From contig NZ_CP053564.1 in assembly GCF_013155125.1 (NCBI RefSeq), positions 379,501 through 443,500 on the forward strand: a stretch of 64,000 nucleotides of DNA, read 5' to 3'. This document shows, in pieces, positions 52,871-62,201 of this stretch (the stretch's first letter is position 1; each line of letters begins with the position of its first letter). The DNA comes from Pseudonocardia broussonetiae. GTDB taxonomy: Bacteria > Actinomycetota > Actinomycetes > Mycobacteriales > Pseudonocardiaceae. Both the position numbers and the translations under genes were made by a program. The notes under the pieces are model-generated. The model searched no databases, was not told the origin of the DNA, and saw only the letters and a list, made by a program, of their open reading frames with translations.

Positions 52871-55069
52871 ATGACGCTCGCTCCTGAGGCCGGCATCACC
52901 ACCGGCCGCGAACTGAAGATCGTCCGCGGCGCATGCCCGCACGACTGCCCGGACACCTGCGCGATGCTGTTCCACGTCGACGACGGCAGGCTCGTCGACG
53001 TCACGGGCGACCCGGACCACCCGATGACCCGGGGCGGTCTCTGCGTCAAGCTCAAGAACTTCCCGGAGCACCACTACCAGTCCGACCGGTTGATGTACCC
53101 GATGCGCCGCGTCGGCCCGAAGGGGGCGGGCGAGTTCGTCCGCATCACCTGGGACGAGGCGCTCGCCGAGATCAGGCAGCGGTGGACCGACATCATCGCC
53201 GAGCACGGCAGCCAGGCGATCATGCCCCACGCCTACCTGGGCCACCAGGGCGTGATCAACGGCCTGACGTCGGGCGACGCCTTCTTCAACCGGCTCGGGT
53301 CCAGCGTGGCCGAGAAGACCTACTGCGAGTCCGGTTCGTCGACGGCGTGGCACATGACGGTGGGCGGCACCGGCGGGCTCGACATCGAGTCCATGGCCCA
53401 CTCGAAGTACATCATCGTGTGGGGCATGAACATGACCAGCACGAACCTCCACGGCTGGCCGTTCCTGCTCAAGGCGCGCAAGGACAACGGCGCCAAGATC
53501 GTCGTGATCGACCCGGTCCGGACCCGCACCGCCCGCCAGGCCGACTGGCACATCCCCATCCGCCCCGGCACGGACGGGGCGCTGGCGATGGGCCTGATCC
53601 ACGAGATCATCGCGCAGGGGCTGACCGACACCGACTACGTCGAGAAGTACACGGTCGGCTTCGACGAGCTCGCCGAGCGCGCGGCGAACTACCCGCCCGA
53701 GCGCGTCGAGGAGATCACCGGCATCCCGGCGGACGACATCCGCACGCTGGCCCGCGAGTACGCCACCGCCCAGCCGGCCGCGATCCGCCAGGGGGTGGCG
53801 ATCGAGCGCAGCCGCGGGGGCGGCCAGGCCATCCGGGCCATCACGTCCCTGCCCGCGCTGGTCGGCGCCTGGCGGCACGTCGGTGGCGGCACGATGGAGA
53901 TGCCGATCTGGGAGTTCCCGACCCTGTTCGACAAGATCTGCATGCCCGAGTGGATCCCCGAGGGCACGCGGGTGATCAACGAGCTGGACCTGGGCATGGC
54001 GCTGACCGGGGAGATGGAGCTGGACCCGCCGCTCAAGTCGCTGTTCGTCTACAACTCCAACCCGGTGTCCCAGGGCCCCGCCCAGGCCAAGACCATGGCC
54101 GGACTGCTGCGCGAGGACCTGTTCACCGTCGTCAGCGACCACTTCATCACCGACACGGCCAGGTTCGCCGATCTCGTCCTGCCGGCCACGATGCAGGCCG
54201 AGCAGCTCGACATCATGGTCACCTGGGGCCACCTCTACATCTCGCTCAACCAGCCGGCCATCGAGCCGCCGGGCGAGTGCGTGCCCAACTCCGAGCTGTT
54301 CCGCCGGCTGGCGAGGACGATGGGCTTCACCGACGACTACTGGGACCGCACCGACGAGCAGATGCTGCGGGACTTCCACGACTGGGACGCCCCCGCCCTG
54401 GCGGGCATCACCTTCGACTCCCTGAAGGAGACGGGCTACGCGCGGCTGAACGTCGGTCTCCCGCACGAGCGCGCGCCGCACGCGGAGGGCAACTTCCCGA
54501 CCCCGTCGGGCAAGTGCGAGTTCCGGTCGAGCCTGGCCGAGGGCGGCAACTTCGTGGTCCCGGTGTGGCGCTCGATGTACGCCGAGATGCAGCCCGGCGG
54601 CTACGTCGACCCGCTGCCGGACTACGTGCCCCCGTTCGAGTCCCCGGACTCGAGCCCGGAGCTCGCGGAGAAGTACCCGCTCAACATCGTCTCGCCCAAG
54701 CCCCACGCGTTCCTCAACAGCCAGTACGCCAACGCGGCGGACAAGCAGGACGTCCAGGGCGAGCAGCGGGTCTGGATCCACCCCGCCGACGCCGACGAGC
54801 GCGGCATCGCCGCCGGCGACCTGGTCCGGGTGTTCAACGACCGCGGATCCTTCTCCGGGCCCGCCGTCGTCGACGACATCGTGATGCAGGGCCTGGTCAT
54901 GGCCAACGTCGGGCACTGGCAGAACAAGGCGTCCGGCAGCACCGTCAACACCATCACCCTGGACCGGCACAACCAGCTCGGGAACGCCGGGGTCTACTCC
55001 GACAACCTGGTGGAGGTCGCGAAGGTCCCGGACCCCGCGCTCACGCCGGAACCGGTCGCCGGCGCCTGA
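52871..55069 (+). CDS. Molybdopterin oxidoreductase (DMSO-reductase family catalytic subunit)
   Basis: A 732-residue enzyme with bis-molybdopterin guanine dinucleotide. The N-terminal 4Fe-4S motif is CPHDCPDTC (about 23-31) with a fourth Cys in GGLCVK. Molybdopterin-binding blocks are TWDEALAEI, the YIIVWGMNMTSTN strand, VIDPVRTRTARQADWHIPIRPGTDGALAMG and the C-terminal VWIHPADADERGIAAGDLVRVFNDRG. There is no Tat signal, so it is cytoplasmic. The metal-ligand region near AEKTYCESGSS does not tell the substrate. No electron-transfer subunits are adjacent, so the partner is unclear. ATG 52871 with GGAGG 9 nt upstream; divergent from cupin, moeA and the two-component system. Confidence 0.88.
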   Translation: MTLAPEAGITTGRELKIVRGACPHDCPDTCAMLFHVDDGRLVDVTGDPDHPMTRGGLCVKLKNFPEHHYQSDRLMYPMRRVGPKGAGEFVRITWDEALAEIRQRWTDIIAEHGSQAIMPHAYLGHQGVINGLTSGDAFFNRLGSSVAEKTYCESGSSTAWHMTVGGTGGLDIESMAHSKYIIVWGMNMTSTNLHGWPFLLKARKDNGAKIVVIDPVRTRTARQADWHIPIRPGTDGALAMGLIHEIIAQGLTDTDYVEKYTVGFDELAERAANYPPERVEEITGIPADDIRTLAREYATAQPAAIRQGVAIERSRGGGQAIRAITSLPALVGAWRHVGGGTMEMPIWEFPTLFDKICMPEWIPEGTRVINELDLGMALTGEMELDPPLKSLFVYNSNPVSQGPAQAKTMAGLLREDLFTVVSDHFITDTARFADLVLPATMQAEQLDIMVTWGHLYISLNQPAIEPPGECVPNSELFRRLARTMGFTDDYWDRTDEQMLRDFHDWDAPALAGITFDSLKETGYARLNVGLPHERAPHAEGNFPTPSGKCEFRSSLAEGGNFVVPVWRSMYAEMQPGGYVDPLPDYVPPFESPDSSPELAEKYPLNIVSPKPHAFLNSQYANAADKQDVQGEQRVWIHPADADERGIAAGDLVRVFNDRGSFSGPAVVDDIVMQGLVMANVGHWQNKASGSTVNTITLDRHNQLGNAGVYSDNLVEVAKVPDPALTPEPVAGA

Positions 55070-55083
55070 CGGCACGGCCCCCA

Positions 55084-55115
55084 CCGCACCGGTCCGCCCG
55101 CGCGGGCCGGTGCGG
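55084..55115. terminator. Terminator after molybdoenzyme
   Basis: CCGCACCGG (55084-55092) pairs with CCGGTGCGG (55107-55115). The middle GCCCGCGCGGGC is itself self-complementary, giving a long GC hairpin between convergent genes. Confidence 0.65.
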
Positions 55116-55120
55116 CCCCG

Positions 55121-55363
55121 TCAGTAGCCGGCGCCCACGTCCGTCGAGACCAGCTCGCCGTCGCAGGAGCTGATCCAGCCGCCGTCGAAGAACTCGGTGC
55201 GGCACTCGGGACCGGTCGGGGAACCGTCGCTCGAGCCCTCGCCCCCGCCGGCCAGGGCCGACGCCAGCACGAGCACGAAGAGGACGAGCCCGGCGCCGAT
55301 CAGCAGGATCGTGCGCAGGGGCGTGGCGGGACGACGGGCGGGGTGCGGGGGGTAGGGGTTCAC
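55121..55363 (-). CDS. Small membrane-anchored protein
   Basis: An 80-residue protein. A short Pro-rich cytosolic start (NPYPPHPARRPATPL) is followed by one transmembrane helix (about 18-40, TILLIGAGLVLFVLVLASAL). A polar outer part of about 40 residues with two Cys (PECRTEFF, ISSCDGEL) is likely disulfide bonded. GTG 55363 has GGAG 6 nt upstream. An ATG 14 codons further upstream has no ribosome site. Function unknown. Confidence 0.6.
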   Translation of the reverse strand: MNPYPPHPARRPATPLRTILLIGAGLVLFVLVLASALAGGGEGSSDGSPTGPECRTEFFDGGWISSCDGELVSTDVGAGY

Positions 55364-55491
55364 GGCGGGCTCCAGGTCGGGTCGCGGATGCGTCCGGACC
55401 AGCATCGGGTCCGCCGTGGCCGCCGTCTGTGCACCGGTACGCGCCCGCACCGGTCGTTCGGCACAGCGCCGTACGACCCGGGCCCTTGCCT

Positions 55492-55510
55492 TATACTTAC
55501 CAGTACGTAA
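55492..55510 (+). promoter_or_regulatory. Promoter -10 and operator of the CoA-ligase/ALDH/GMC operon
   Basis: TATACT (55492-55497) is a good -10 box. TTAC, 6 nt, GTAA (55497-55510) overlaps it and the start point, as a TetR-type operator would. No clear -35 box and no local regulator gene. Confidence 0.5.
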
Positions 55511-55552
55511 AGATTGCTCGACCACAGCGCCGAGGTCGAGGAGTAGCAGACG

Positions 55553-57115
55553 ATGACTGCCGCCGACGGAGCGAGCTACCTCCGTGTACTGGTCGAGTCG
55601 CTCACCAGGTACCCGGACCGGGAGGCCCTGGTCGCGGGCGACCGACGGCTGACCTACGCACAGGCGGGCGACCTCGTCAGCCGCCTCCAGCAGGTGCTCC
55701 ACGCGCACGGCGTGGGACGGGGCTCCTCGGTCGTCACGCTGAGCCCGAACACCCCCGACGTGCTGCTGGCCCAGTTCGCGGTGGGGCTCAACGGCGCCCG
55801 GTACACCGGCCTGCACCCCCTGGGCTCCGTCGACGACCACGTCGCGCTGTGCGAGGACGCCGGGGCCACGGTGCTCCTGGCCCATCCCGACCACGCCGAC
55901 ACGGCGGCGGCCGTGCTCGAGCGCGCGGCGAGCGTGGGCACCGTCCTCACCTTCGGGCCCACCGAGGTGGGCCAGGACCTCCTCGCCCTCGCCGGCGGCG
56001 TGACCGCCCGCCCGCTCGCGGTCCCGGCGACCTCGCCCGACGACACGGTCTGGATGCCCTACACGGGCGGCACGACCGGACGGTCGAAGGGCGTGATGCA
56101 CACCCAGTCGTCGATGGTGCAGGGGATGCTGAGCCTCGCGGCGGACTGGGGCCTGTCCGCCCGGCCCCGCTACCTGGCGAGCGCGCCGATCACCCACGCC
56201 TCGGTGCTGCCGGTGCTCCCCACCCTCGCCCGCGGCGGCACCGTCGTGCTCAACCGCGGCTTCGACCCGGAGGTGTGGCTGGACACCGTCGAGCGCGAGC
56301 ACATCGACTACGTGTTCGTCGTCCCCACCATGCTCTACGTCCTGCTCGACCAGACGGACCCGACGCGGCACGACCTCTCCGCGCTGGACACCATCCTCTA
56401 CGGCTCCGCACCGATGTCGGCGTCCCGGCTCGGCGAGGCGCTGGACGTCTTCGGGCCGATCCTGATGCAGGGCTACGGCCAGACCGAGACGCTCGCGGTC
56501 GGGACCGTGCTCCGCAAGGACGAGCACGACCCCGTCCACCGGCCCGACCTGCTGACCTCGTGCGGCCGCGCCACGGCGGGCGCCGAGGTCGAGGTGCTGG
56601 ACGCCGACGGCGCCCCGCTCCCGCCCGGGGAGATCGGCGAGCTGTGCATGCGCGGCGGCTTCGTCATGAACGGCTACTGGCGCCGGCCCGAGCTCACCGC
56701 CGAGGCGTTCGAGCACGGCTGGCTGCACACCGGGGACATGGCCGTGCGCGACGACCGGGGCTTCCTCCACCTGGTCGACCGCAAGAAGGACATGATCATC
56801 TCGGGCGCCTTCAACATCTACCCGCGCGAGATCGAGGACGTGATCGCCGCCGACCCGTCCGTGTCGTCGGTGGCGGTGATCGGGGTCCCCGACCCCAAGT
56901 GGGGTGAGGCCGTGACCGCGGTGGTCGTGGCGCGGCCGGGCCGGACCGTCGACGAGGACGTGCTCAAGGCCGCGGTGCGCGCGAGCAAGGGCGCCCACCA
57001 GGTGCCCAAGAGCGTGCTGGTGGTCGACCGGCTCCCGGTCACCGCGGTCGGCAAGATCGACAAGAAGGCGCTGCGCGCCCGCTACTGGCAGGGCATGTCG
57101 CGCGCCGTGAACTGA
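55553..57115 (+). CDS. Acyl-CoA synthetase (ANL family)
   Basis: A 520-residue CoA ligase. Phosphate loop YTGGTTGRSKGVM (about 171-183), GYGQTETLAVG, GYWRRPELTAE, HTGDMAVRDDRGFLHLVDRKKDMIISGAFNIYPREIE, and Lys in TAVGKIDKK. Loop position 3 is Gly instead of Ser (YTGGTTG), as occurs in a few actinobacterial ligases. First gene of an operon with aldehyde dehydrogenase and GMC oxidoreductase; it would activate the acid they produce. ATG 55553 follows GAGGAG. Confidence 0.88.
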   Translation: MTAADGASYLRVLVESLTRYPDREALVAGDRRLTYAQAGDLVSRLQQVLHAHGVGRGSSVVTLSPNTPDVLLAQFAVGLNGARYTGLHPLGSVDDHVALCEDAGATVLLAHPDHADTAAAVLERAASVGTVLTFGPTEVGQDLLALAGGVTARPLAVPATSPDDTVWMPYTGGTTGRSKGVMHTQSSMVQGMLSLAADWGLSARPRYLASAPITHASVLPVLPTLARGGTVVLNRGFDPEVWLDTVEREHIDYVFVVPTMLYVLLDQTDPTRHDLSALDTILYGSAPMSASRLGEALDVFGPILMQGYGQTETLAVGTVLRKDEHDPVHRPDLLTSCGRATAGAEVEVLDADGAPLPPGEIGELCMRGGFVMNGYWRRPELTAEAFEHGWLHTGDMAVRDDRGFLHLVDRKKDMIISGAFNIYPREIEDVIAADPSVSSVAVIGVPDPKWGEAVTAVVVARPGRTVDEDVLKAAVRASKGAHQVPKSVLVVDRLPVTAVGKIDKKALRARYWQGMSRAVN

Positions 57116-57148
57116 CCCCGCCCGCCCCCGCGACCCCCCGAGGAGATC

Positions 57149-58705
57149 ATGTCCACCACCGAGTCGGTGCGCCCGCAGGCCGCACCCGCACCCCCGACGT
57201 TCGACGTCCGCTCCCCCGCCGACGGCCGGCACCTGGCCACCCTGCCCGACCCCGGCCCGGCCGAGGTCGCCGCGGTCGCCGCGGAGCTGCGGGTGGCGCA
57301 GGTCGAGTGGGACGCGATCGGCCCCGGCGCCCGCGCGGCCCACCTCCGCCGCTTCCGGGACTGGGTCCTGGACAACGAGGAGCACCTGCTCGACGTCGTG
57401 CAGGCGGAGTCCGGCAAGGTCCGCCAGGAGGCGGCCTTCGAGACCGCGGCGTGCGCGGACGTCATCGCGTACTACGCGCGGCGGGCGCGGCGGTTCCTCG
57501 CCACCCGGCACCCGAGGCCGCACAGCGCGCTGATCGCCACGAAGGCGCTCAGCGTGACGCCGCGGCCCTACCCGCTGGTCGGCGTGATCACCCCGTGGAA
57601 CTTCCCGTTCTACCTCCCGGTCTGCGACTCCGCCCCCGCGCTGCTGGCCGGGGCGGCGGTGCTGCTCAAGCCGTCCGAGGCCACGCCGCTGAGCGCGATC
57701 GAGGCGGCCCGCGGGTGGCGGGAGATCGGCGCGCCCGACGTGTTCCGGGTCGTCGCGGGGACCGGGGCGGTCGGGGAGGCCGTGGTCGACGCGGTCGACT
57801 ACGTCGCCTTCACGGGGTCGACCCGGACCGGCAGGCGCGTCGCGACCCGGGCCGGCGAGCGGCTGGTCCCGGTGTCCCTGGAGCTCGGGGGGAAGGACGC
57901 GATGATCGTCCTGGACGACGCCGACCTGGAGCGCGCCGTGAGGGGCGCGCTGTGGGGCGGGCTGTTCAACTCCGGGCAGGTCTGCACCTCGGTGGAGCGG
58001 CTCTACGTGCAGGACGGCATCTACGACCGGTTCGTCGAGAGGCTCTCGACCGAGGTCGGGAAGCTCCGGCAGGGGGCCGACCACGTCGCGGGAGAGCAGG
58101 AGGTCGGCGCGATGGCCACGGCCGCGCAGGTCGAGATCGTCCGGTCGCACGTCGAGGACGCGGTGAGCAGGGGCGCCCGGGCGGTCACGCCGGCCGGGCC
58201 GGGCCCGTCCGGCGGTCACTGGTACCCGCCGACCATCCTGCTCGACGTCGACCACGGCATGCGGTGCATGACGGAGGAGACCTTCGGACCCACGCTGCCG
58301 GTCATGAGGGTCCGCGACGCCGCCGAGGCCGTGCGCCTGGCCAACGACACCACCTACGGGCTGTCGGCCAGCGTGTGGACGGCGCAGCGCAAGCGGGGTG
58401 CGGCCCTCGCGCGGTCGCTCGACGTCGGCGCGGTCAACGTCAACGACATGTTCGTCAACGTCCTGAGCCCACCGGTGCCGATGTCCGGCTGGCGCTCCTC
58501 CGGGCTCGGGTCCCGGTTCGGGGGCGCGGCCGGGCTGCTGAAGTACTGCCGCACCCAGTCGGTCACCGCCGCGCGGCTGACCCCCCGCGCCGAGCTGCTC
58601 TGGTACCCGTACTCGGTCGCCCGCAGCACGCTGGCGGCCCGGATCGTGCGCTTCGCGGTCGGGCGCGGCCGGCGCCGGTTCCTCCCTCGGAAGGCGGCGG
58701 CATGA
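57149..58705 (+). CDS. Aldehyde dehydrogenase (NAD(P)-dependent)
   Basis: A 518-residue ALDH. Segments: TPWNFPFYLPV (about 149-159) and KPSEATPLSA for cofactor binding, FTGSTRTGRRVA, catalytic Glu in LELGGKDAM (about 249-257), catalytic Cys in NSGQVCTSVERLYV (about 280), EETFGPTLPVM. The tail after residue 470 is basic and longer than usual (SVARSTLAARIVRFAVGRGRRR), perhaps a membrane contact like that of fatty aldehyde dehydrogenases. It lies between the ligase and GMC genes and overlaps the latter by ATGA. Confidence 0.9.
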   Translation: MSTTESVRPQAAPAPPTFDVRSPADGRHLATLPDPGPAEVAAVAAELRVAQVEWDAIGPGARAAHLRRFRDWVLDNEEHLLDVVQAESGKVRQEAAFETAACADVIAYYARRARRFLATRHPRPHSALIATKALSVTPRPYPLVGVITPWNFPFYLPVCDSAPALLAGAAVLLKPSEATPLSAIEAARGWREIGAPDVFRVVAGTGAVGEAVVDAVDYVAFTGSTRTGRRVATRAGERLVPVSLELGGKDAMIVLDDADLERAVRGALWGGLFNSGQVCTSVERLYVQDGIYDRFVERLSTEVGKLRQGADHVAGEQEVGAMATAAQVEIVRSHVEDAVSRGARAVTPAGPGPSGGHWYPPTILLDVDHGMRCMTEETFGPTLPVMRVRDAAEAVRLANDTTYGLSASVWTAQRKRGAALARSLDVGAVNVNDMFVNVLSPPVPMSGWRSSGLGSRFGGAAGLLKYCRTQSVTAARLTPRAELLWYPYSVARSTLAARIVRFAVGRGRRRFLPRKAAA

Positions 58706-60324
58706 GCACGACGTACGACAACATCGTCATCGGGGCGGGCACCACCGGGTGCGTCGTCGCCGCACGCCTCGGCGAGGACGCCGACCGGCAGGTCCTCGTG
58801 CTCGAGGCGGGCGGCTCCGATCGCCGCGCCGACATCCTGGCGCCCGCGGCGTTCATCCAGCAGTTCGGCAAGGAGGCCATCGACTGGGACCACTGGACGG
58901 AGCCGGAGCCCACCCTCGGCGGCCGCCGGATCCGCTCACCCCGGGGCAAGGTGCTCGGCGGGTGCAGCTCGATGAACGCGATGGCCTACGTCCGCGGCAA
59001 CCCGCTCGACTACGACGGGTGGGCGAGCGCGGGCGCCACGGGCTGGTCCTACGAGGAGGTCCTGCCCTACTTCCGGCGCTCCGAGGACAACGCGGAGATC
59101 ACCGACGGCTACCACGCCCGCGGCGGCCCGCTGACCGTCACCCGGTCCCGCCACCTCGAGCCGGTCACCCACGCCCTGCTCGAGGGGGCGTGGTCACTGG
59201 GGCTCGACCGGAACCCGGACTTCAACGGCGAGCGGCAGGAGGGTTTCGGCCACGTCCAGCTCACGCAGCGCAACGGCACCCGGCTCAACGCCGCCCGGGC
59301 CTTCCTCCGGCCCGCCCTGCGGCGCCGGAACGTGACCGTCCGCACGCACGTCCAGGTCACCCGGATCCTGTTCGAGGGCACCCGGGCCGTCGGCGTCGAG
59401 TTCGTGCGCGCGGGACGCACCGAGCGCGTCCGGGCCACCGGCGACGTCGTGCTCTCGGCGGGCGCCTTCGGGTCGCCCGCCCTGCTCCAGCACTCCGGGA
59501 TCGGCCCGGCGGAGCACCTGGCCGCGGTCGGCGTGACCCCGCTGGTCGACCTGCCCGCGGTCGGCGCCCACCTGATGGAGCACCCGCTCGCCTCCCTCCC
59601 GTACGAGTTCCTGGGCGACGAGCAGGGCATGTTCGACGCCGACCGGCGCCGGCACCTCGTGCGCTGGCTGGTGCGCCGCGACGGGAAGGTCAGCTCGAAC
59701 GTCGTCGAGGCCGCCGGGCACTGGCGCAGCGACGCGTCCCTGCCCGCCCCGGACGTCCAGATCCTGTTCTCGCCGGCGCACATCGTCGACCACGGCGCGG
59801 AGAGCTGGCCGCGGCCGACGTTCACCATCGCCGTCTCCTACATCGCCCCGCAGAGCCGCGGCAGCGTGCTGATCCGCGACGCCGACCCGCTGCGCAAGCC
59901 CGCGATCCGCTACAACATGCTCAGCCGGCAGCACGAGGTCGACGCCGTCCTCGCCGCGATCGGGCTCGCTCAGGACATCGCGGCGTCCGGGCCCGTGCGC
60001 GCGTTCCGCGGGGCACCCGCGGGCCTGCTCTCGTCGAGCACGGACCGGGAGGAGCTGACCGCCGAGCTCCGCCGGGTCTGCCAGCACACCTACCACCCGT
60101 CGTGCACGGTGCGGATCGGATCGCCCGAGGAGGGTGCCGTCGATCCGGAGCTCCGCGTCCACGGGGTCGAGAACCTGCGCGTCGCGGACGTCTCGGTGAT
60201 GCCCACGATCACCCGGGGCAACACCCAGGCCCCGGCCTACATGATCGGGGAGAAGGCGGCGGACATGATCCGCGGGCGGCGTCCGCTCGAGGCGCGGCGC
60301 GTCCCGCGCCTGGCGACGGCGTGA
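58702..60324 (+). CDS. GMC-family FAD oxidoreductase (choline dehydrogenase-like)
   Basis: A 540-residue flavoenzyme. The ADP-binding motif is NIVIGAGTTGCVVAARLGED (9-28). Motif 1 is GKVLGGCSSMNAMAYVRGNPLDYD and motif 2 is VVLSAGAFGSPALLQHSGIGP. The C-terminal catalytic pair is HPSCTVRIG and a later NTQAPAYMIGEKAADMI. Members oxidise primary alcohols to aldehydes; the adjacent dehydrogenase would then make the acid. The ATG overlaps the aldehyde dehydrogenase stop. Confidence 0.92.
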   Translation: MSTTYDNIVIGAGTTGCVVAARLGEDADRQVLVLEAGGSDRRADILAPAAFIQQFGKEAIDWDHWTEPEPTLGGRRIRSPRGKVLGGCSSMNAMAYVRGNPLDYDGWASAGATGWSYEEVLPYFRRSEDNAEITDGYHARGGPLTVTRSRHLEPVTHALLEGAWSLGLDRNPDFNGERQEGFGHVQLTQRNGTRLNAARAFLRPALRRRNVTVRTHVQVTRILFEGTRAVGVEFVRAGRTERVRATGDVVLSAGAFGSPALLQHSGIGPAEHLAAVGVTPLVDLPAVGAHLMEHPLASLPYEFLGDEQGMFDADRRRHLVRWLVRRDGKVSSNVVEAAGHWRSDASLPAPDVQILFSPAHIVDHGAESWPRPTFTIAVSYIAPQSRGSVLIRDADPLRKPAIRYNMLSRQHEVDAVLAAIGLAQDIAASGPVRAFRGAPAGLLSSSTDREELTAELRRVCQHTYHPSCTVRIGSPEEGAVDPELRVHGVENLRVADVSVMPTITRGNTQAPAYMIGEKAADMIRGRRPLEARRVPRLATA

Positions 60325-60355
60325 CCGCGGGCGGGCCGCGGCGGCCCGCCCGCGG
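60325..60355. terminator. Bidirectional terminator
   Basis: A perfect 13-bp GC stem (60325-60337 with 60343-60355) and a 5-nt loop, between the convergent GMC and DUF1345 genes. Confidence 0.75.
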
Positions 60356-60358
60356 ACG

Positions 60359-61084
60359 CTACTGGCCCAGGTTCGTCACCAGGTTGATCGCCACGGCGAG
60401 CACCCCGGTGCCGAAGGCGTAGGACAGCAGGGCGTGCGCGAGCGCGACCTTCCGGACCTGGGTGTCGACGGGCTCGGTCTCCGACACCGCGAACGACATC
60501 CCGACCGTGAACGCCAGGTAGGCGAAGTCGCTGTAGGCCGGGGGCTGGTCCTGCTTGAAGTCGATGCCGCCGTCGGCACCGGCCTCGTCCTTGTAGTAGA
60601 GGCGCGCGTACTTGAGCGCGAAGACGGTGTTCACCAGGGCCCAGGCCAGGACCACCGCCACCACCCCCAGGATCACCAGGGCGACCGCGACGGCGTCCCG
60701 GTTGCCGCTGGCGCGGGTGAGGGCCAGCGCGACGGCGCCGAGGCTGACGACCGCGCCGATCAGCACCGCGGCGTCGGTCGAGCGGGACCGGCCCTCCTCC
60801 TCCGCGAGCAGCTTGGTGCCCCGGTGGTCCTGCGGCCAGCTGATCCGCCACACCCAGGTCAGGACGACCGTCGCCGCCACGCTCCAGGTGACCAGCGGGA
60901 CCAGCTCGGGCGCGCCGACGACCCCCACCGCGGCGCCGGCGACGAGACCGACGGCCACCGAGACCAGGGCCCGCCGGGCGGACAGGATCCGCCCGCGGAC
61001 CCGGTCGTCGGGCGGCCCCGCCCCGCCGGGGGCGGTGCCCGACGGGCCCCGCCCCCGGCCGTCGTGGGGGTCACCGCCGGTCAT
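60359..61084 (-). CDS. DUF1345 membrane protein
   Basis: A 241-residue protein with about five or six helices. NTVFALKYARLYY, GGIDFKQDQPPAYSDFAYLAFTVGMSFAVSETEP and HALLSYAFGTGVLAVAINLV are the conserved blocks of DUF1345, whose function is unknown. A glycine- and proline-rich N-terminal tail of about 35 residues precedes the helices. Its start overlaps the end of the upstream membrane protein by 14 bp. Last gene of the minus-strand operon. Confidence 0.82.
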   Translation of the reverse strand: MTGGDPHDGRGRGPSGTAPGGAGPPDDRVRGRILSARRALVSVAVGLVAGAAVGVVGAPELVPLVTWSVAATVVLTWVWRISWPQDHRGTKLLAEEEGRSRSTDAAVLIGAVVSLGAVALALTRASGNRDAVAVALVILGVVAVVLAWALVNTVFALKYARLYYKDEAGADGGIDFKQDQPPAYSDFAYLAFTVGMSFAVSETEPVDTQVRKVALAHALLSYAFGTGVLAVAINLVTNLGQ

Positions 61085-62201
61085 CGGAACCGTCCTCCCC
61101 GTCCGGGCCCTCGCGGCGCTCGCGCTCGCGGAAGCCGTACGCCGCCTGGCGGACGTCGTCCTCGTTCTCGAACCCCGACCCGAGGGCCCCGGCGACCAGC
61201 GCCAGGGACGTGGCGAACCACGCCAGGGTCAGGTAGTCGCCCAACCCGACCGGGTGTCCCAGGTTCGACTCGAAGTACCCGGGGGCGATCAGGAAGTGCT
61301 CCGTCAGGGCGATGACGACGAACAACCCCGCGTACAGGCAGCCCACCCCCACCGTGAGGGTGATCACGGTCGAGGCGTTGTAGAGCCGCACCTCCTCCCG
61401 GTCCAGCGTCCCGGAGGGCCGTTCCCAGAGGTGGTGGTCCAGGATCAGCCAGGCCACCATGGCGGCCACCGCGAAGACCATCGCGATGACCAGCTTCACC
61501 GGGCCGAGCATGTCGGCGAGCTGCCAGATCGACGAGGTGACGACGACGTACGCGCCGGTGGCCAGCGCCGCGGCCAGAGCGCCGCTCAGGCTGGGTACGA
61601 GCCGCCAGGGCCGGTTGTCCCGCACCATCCCGGCCAGCAGCCGCAGCCGCCCGCGCGAGGCGAGGACGTGCAGGTTCTCCGGCTCCTCGTCCGGCACGAC
61701 CCGCCGGAACGGGCCGACCAGCGCCGACGTGCGCCGGTCCGCCCGCTCCTCCGGGTCCCGGCCGGCGGCGGTGACCAGCTCGGCCACCACCCCCCGGATC
61801 CGGCGGTGCAGCGCCACGCCGCCGAAGGCCGGGACCGACACCACCACGACCCCCTCCGCGCCGAGCAGCTCGCCCGCCAGCGGAGCCGCCCCGCCGCGCA
61901 GCGGGGAGTCGGTCAGGCAGACGGTGAGAGCCCACTCCCCCTCCCGCATCCGGGGCCCCACCGCGTCGAGCAGTCGGCGGTGCCCCGGACTCTGCGGCGG
62001 CAGTCGCAGGACCTCGACACGCACGTCCCAGCCGCGGTCGCCGTCCTGCTGGGCGGCGAGCAGCGCGGGCAGCTCCTCGGCCAGCCGGTGCGCGAGCTCG
62101 GCCGGCGCCCCGGGGTCGGCCAGCACACCGACCACCGTGGGGCCGGCGGCGGCGGTGGCCCGCCCGCCCGTCGTCGTCCGCGCCTCCGGCACCCCCGTCA
62201 C
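61071..62201 (-). CDS. Membrane protein with soluble N-terminal domain, unknown function
   Basis: A 376-residue protein. Residues 1-175 are soluble with an alpha/beta pattern (PTVVGVLADPGAPAELAHRL, LTVCLTDSPLRGG, EGVVVVSVPAFGG). About four helices follow from 185 (LSGALAAALATGAYVVVTSS; LVIAMVFAVAAMVAWLIL; VITLTVGVGCLYAGLFVVIA; WFATSLALVAGALGSG), and then an acidic tail (FENEDDV...EDGSDDRR). GTG start within the dehydrogenase stop (GTGA). I do not recognise a family. Its neighbour DUF1345 is also a membrane protein, and the two may form one complex. Confidence 0.65.
   Translation of the reverse strand: MTGVPEARTTTGGRATAAAGPTVVGVLADPGAPAELAHRLAEELPALLAAQQDGDRGWDVRVEVLRLPPQSPGHRRLLDAVGPRMREGEWALTVCLTDSPLRGGAAPLAGELLGAEGVVVVSVPAFGGVALHRRIRGVVAELVTAAGRDPEERADRRTSALVGPFRRVVPDEEPENLHVLASRGRLRLLAGMVRDNRPWRLVPSLSGALAAALATGAYVVVTSSIWQLADMLGPVKLVIAMVFAVAAMVAWLILDHHLWERPSGTLDREEVRLYNASTVITLTVGVGCLYAGLFVVIALTEHFLIAPGYFESNLGHPVGLGDYLTLAWFATSLALVAGALGSGFENEDDVRQAAYGFRERERREGPDGEDGSDDRR

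Noticed and set aside
55121..58255. A 1044-codon frame antisense to the CoA ligase
   Set aside because: Only its last 80 codons have their own ribosome site, membrane helix and plausible composition; the rest is a shadow.
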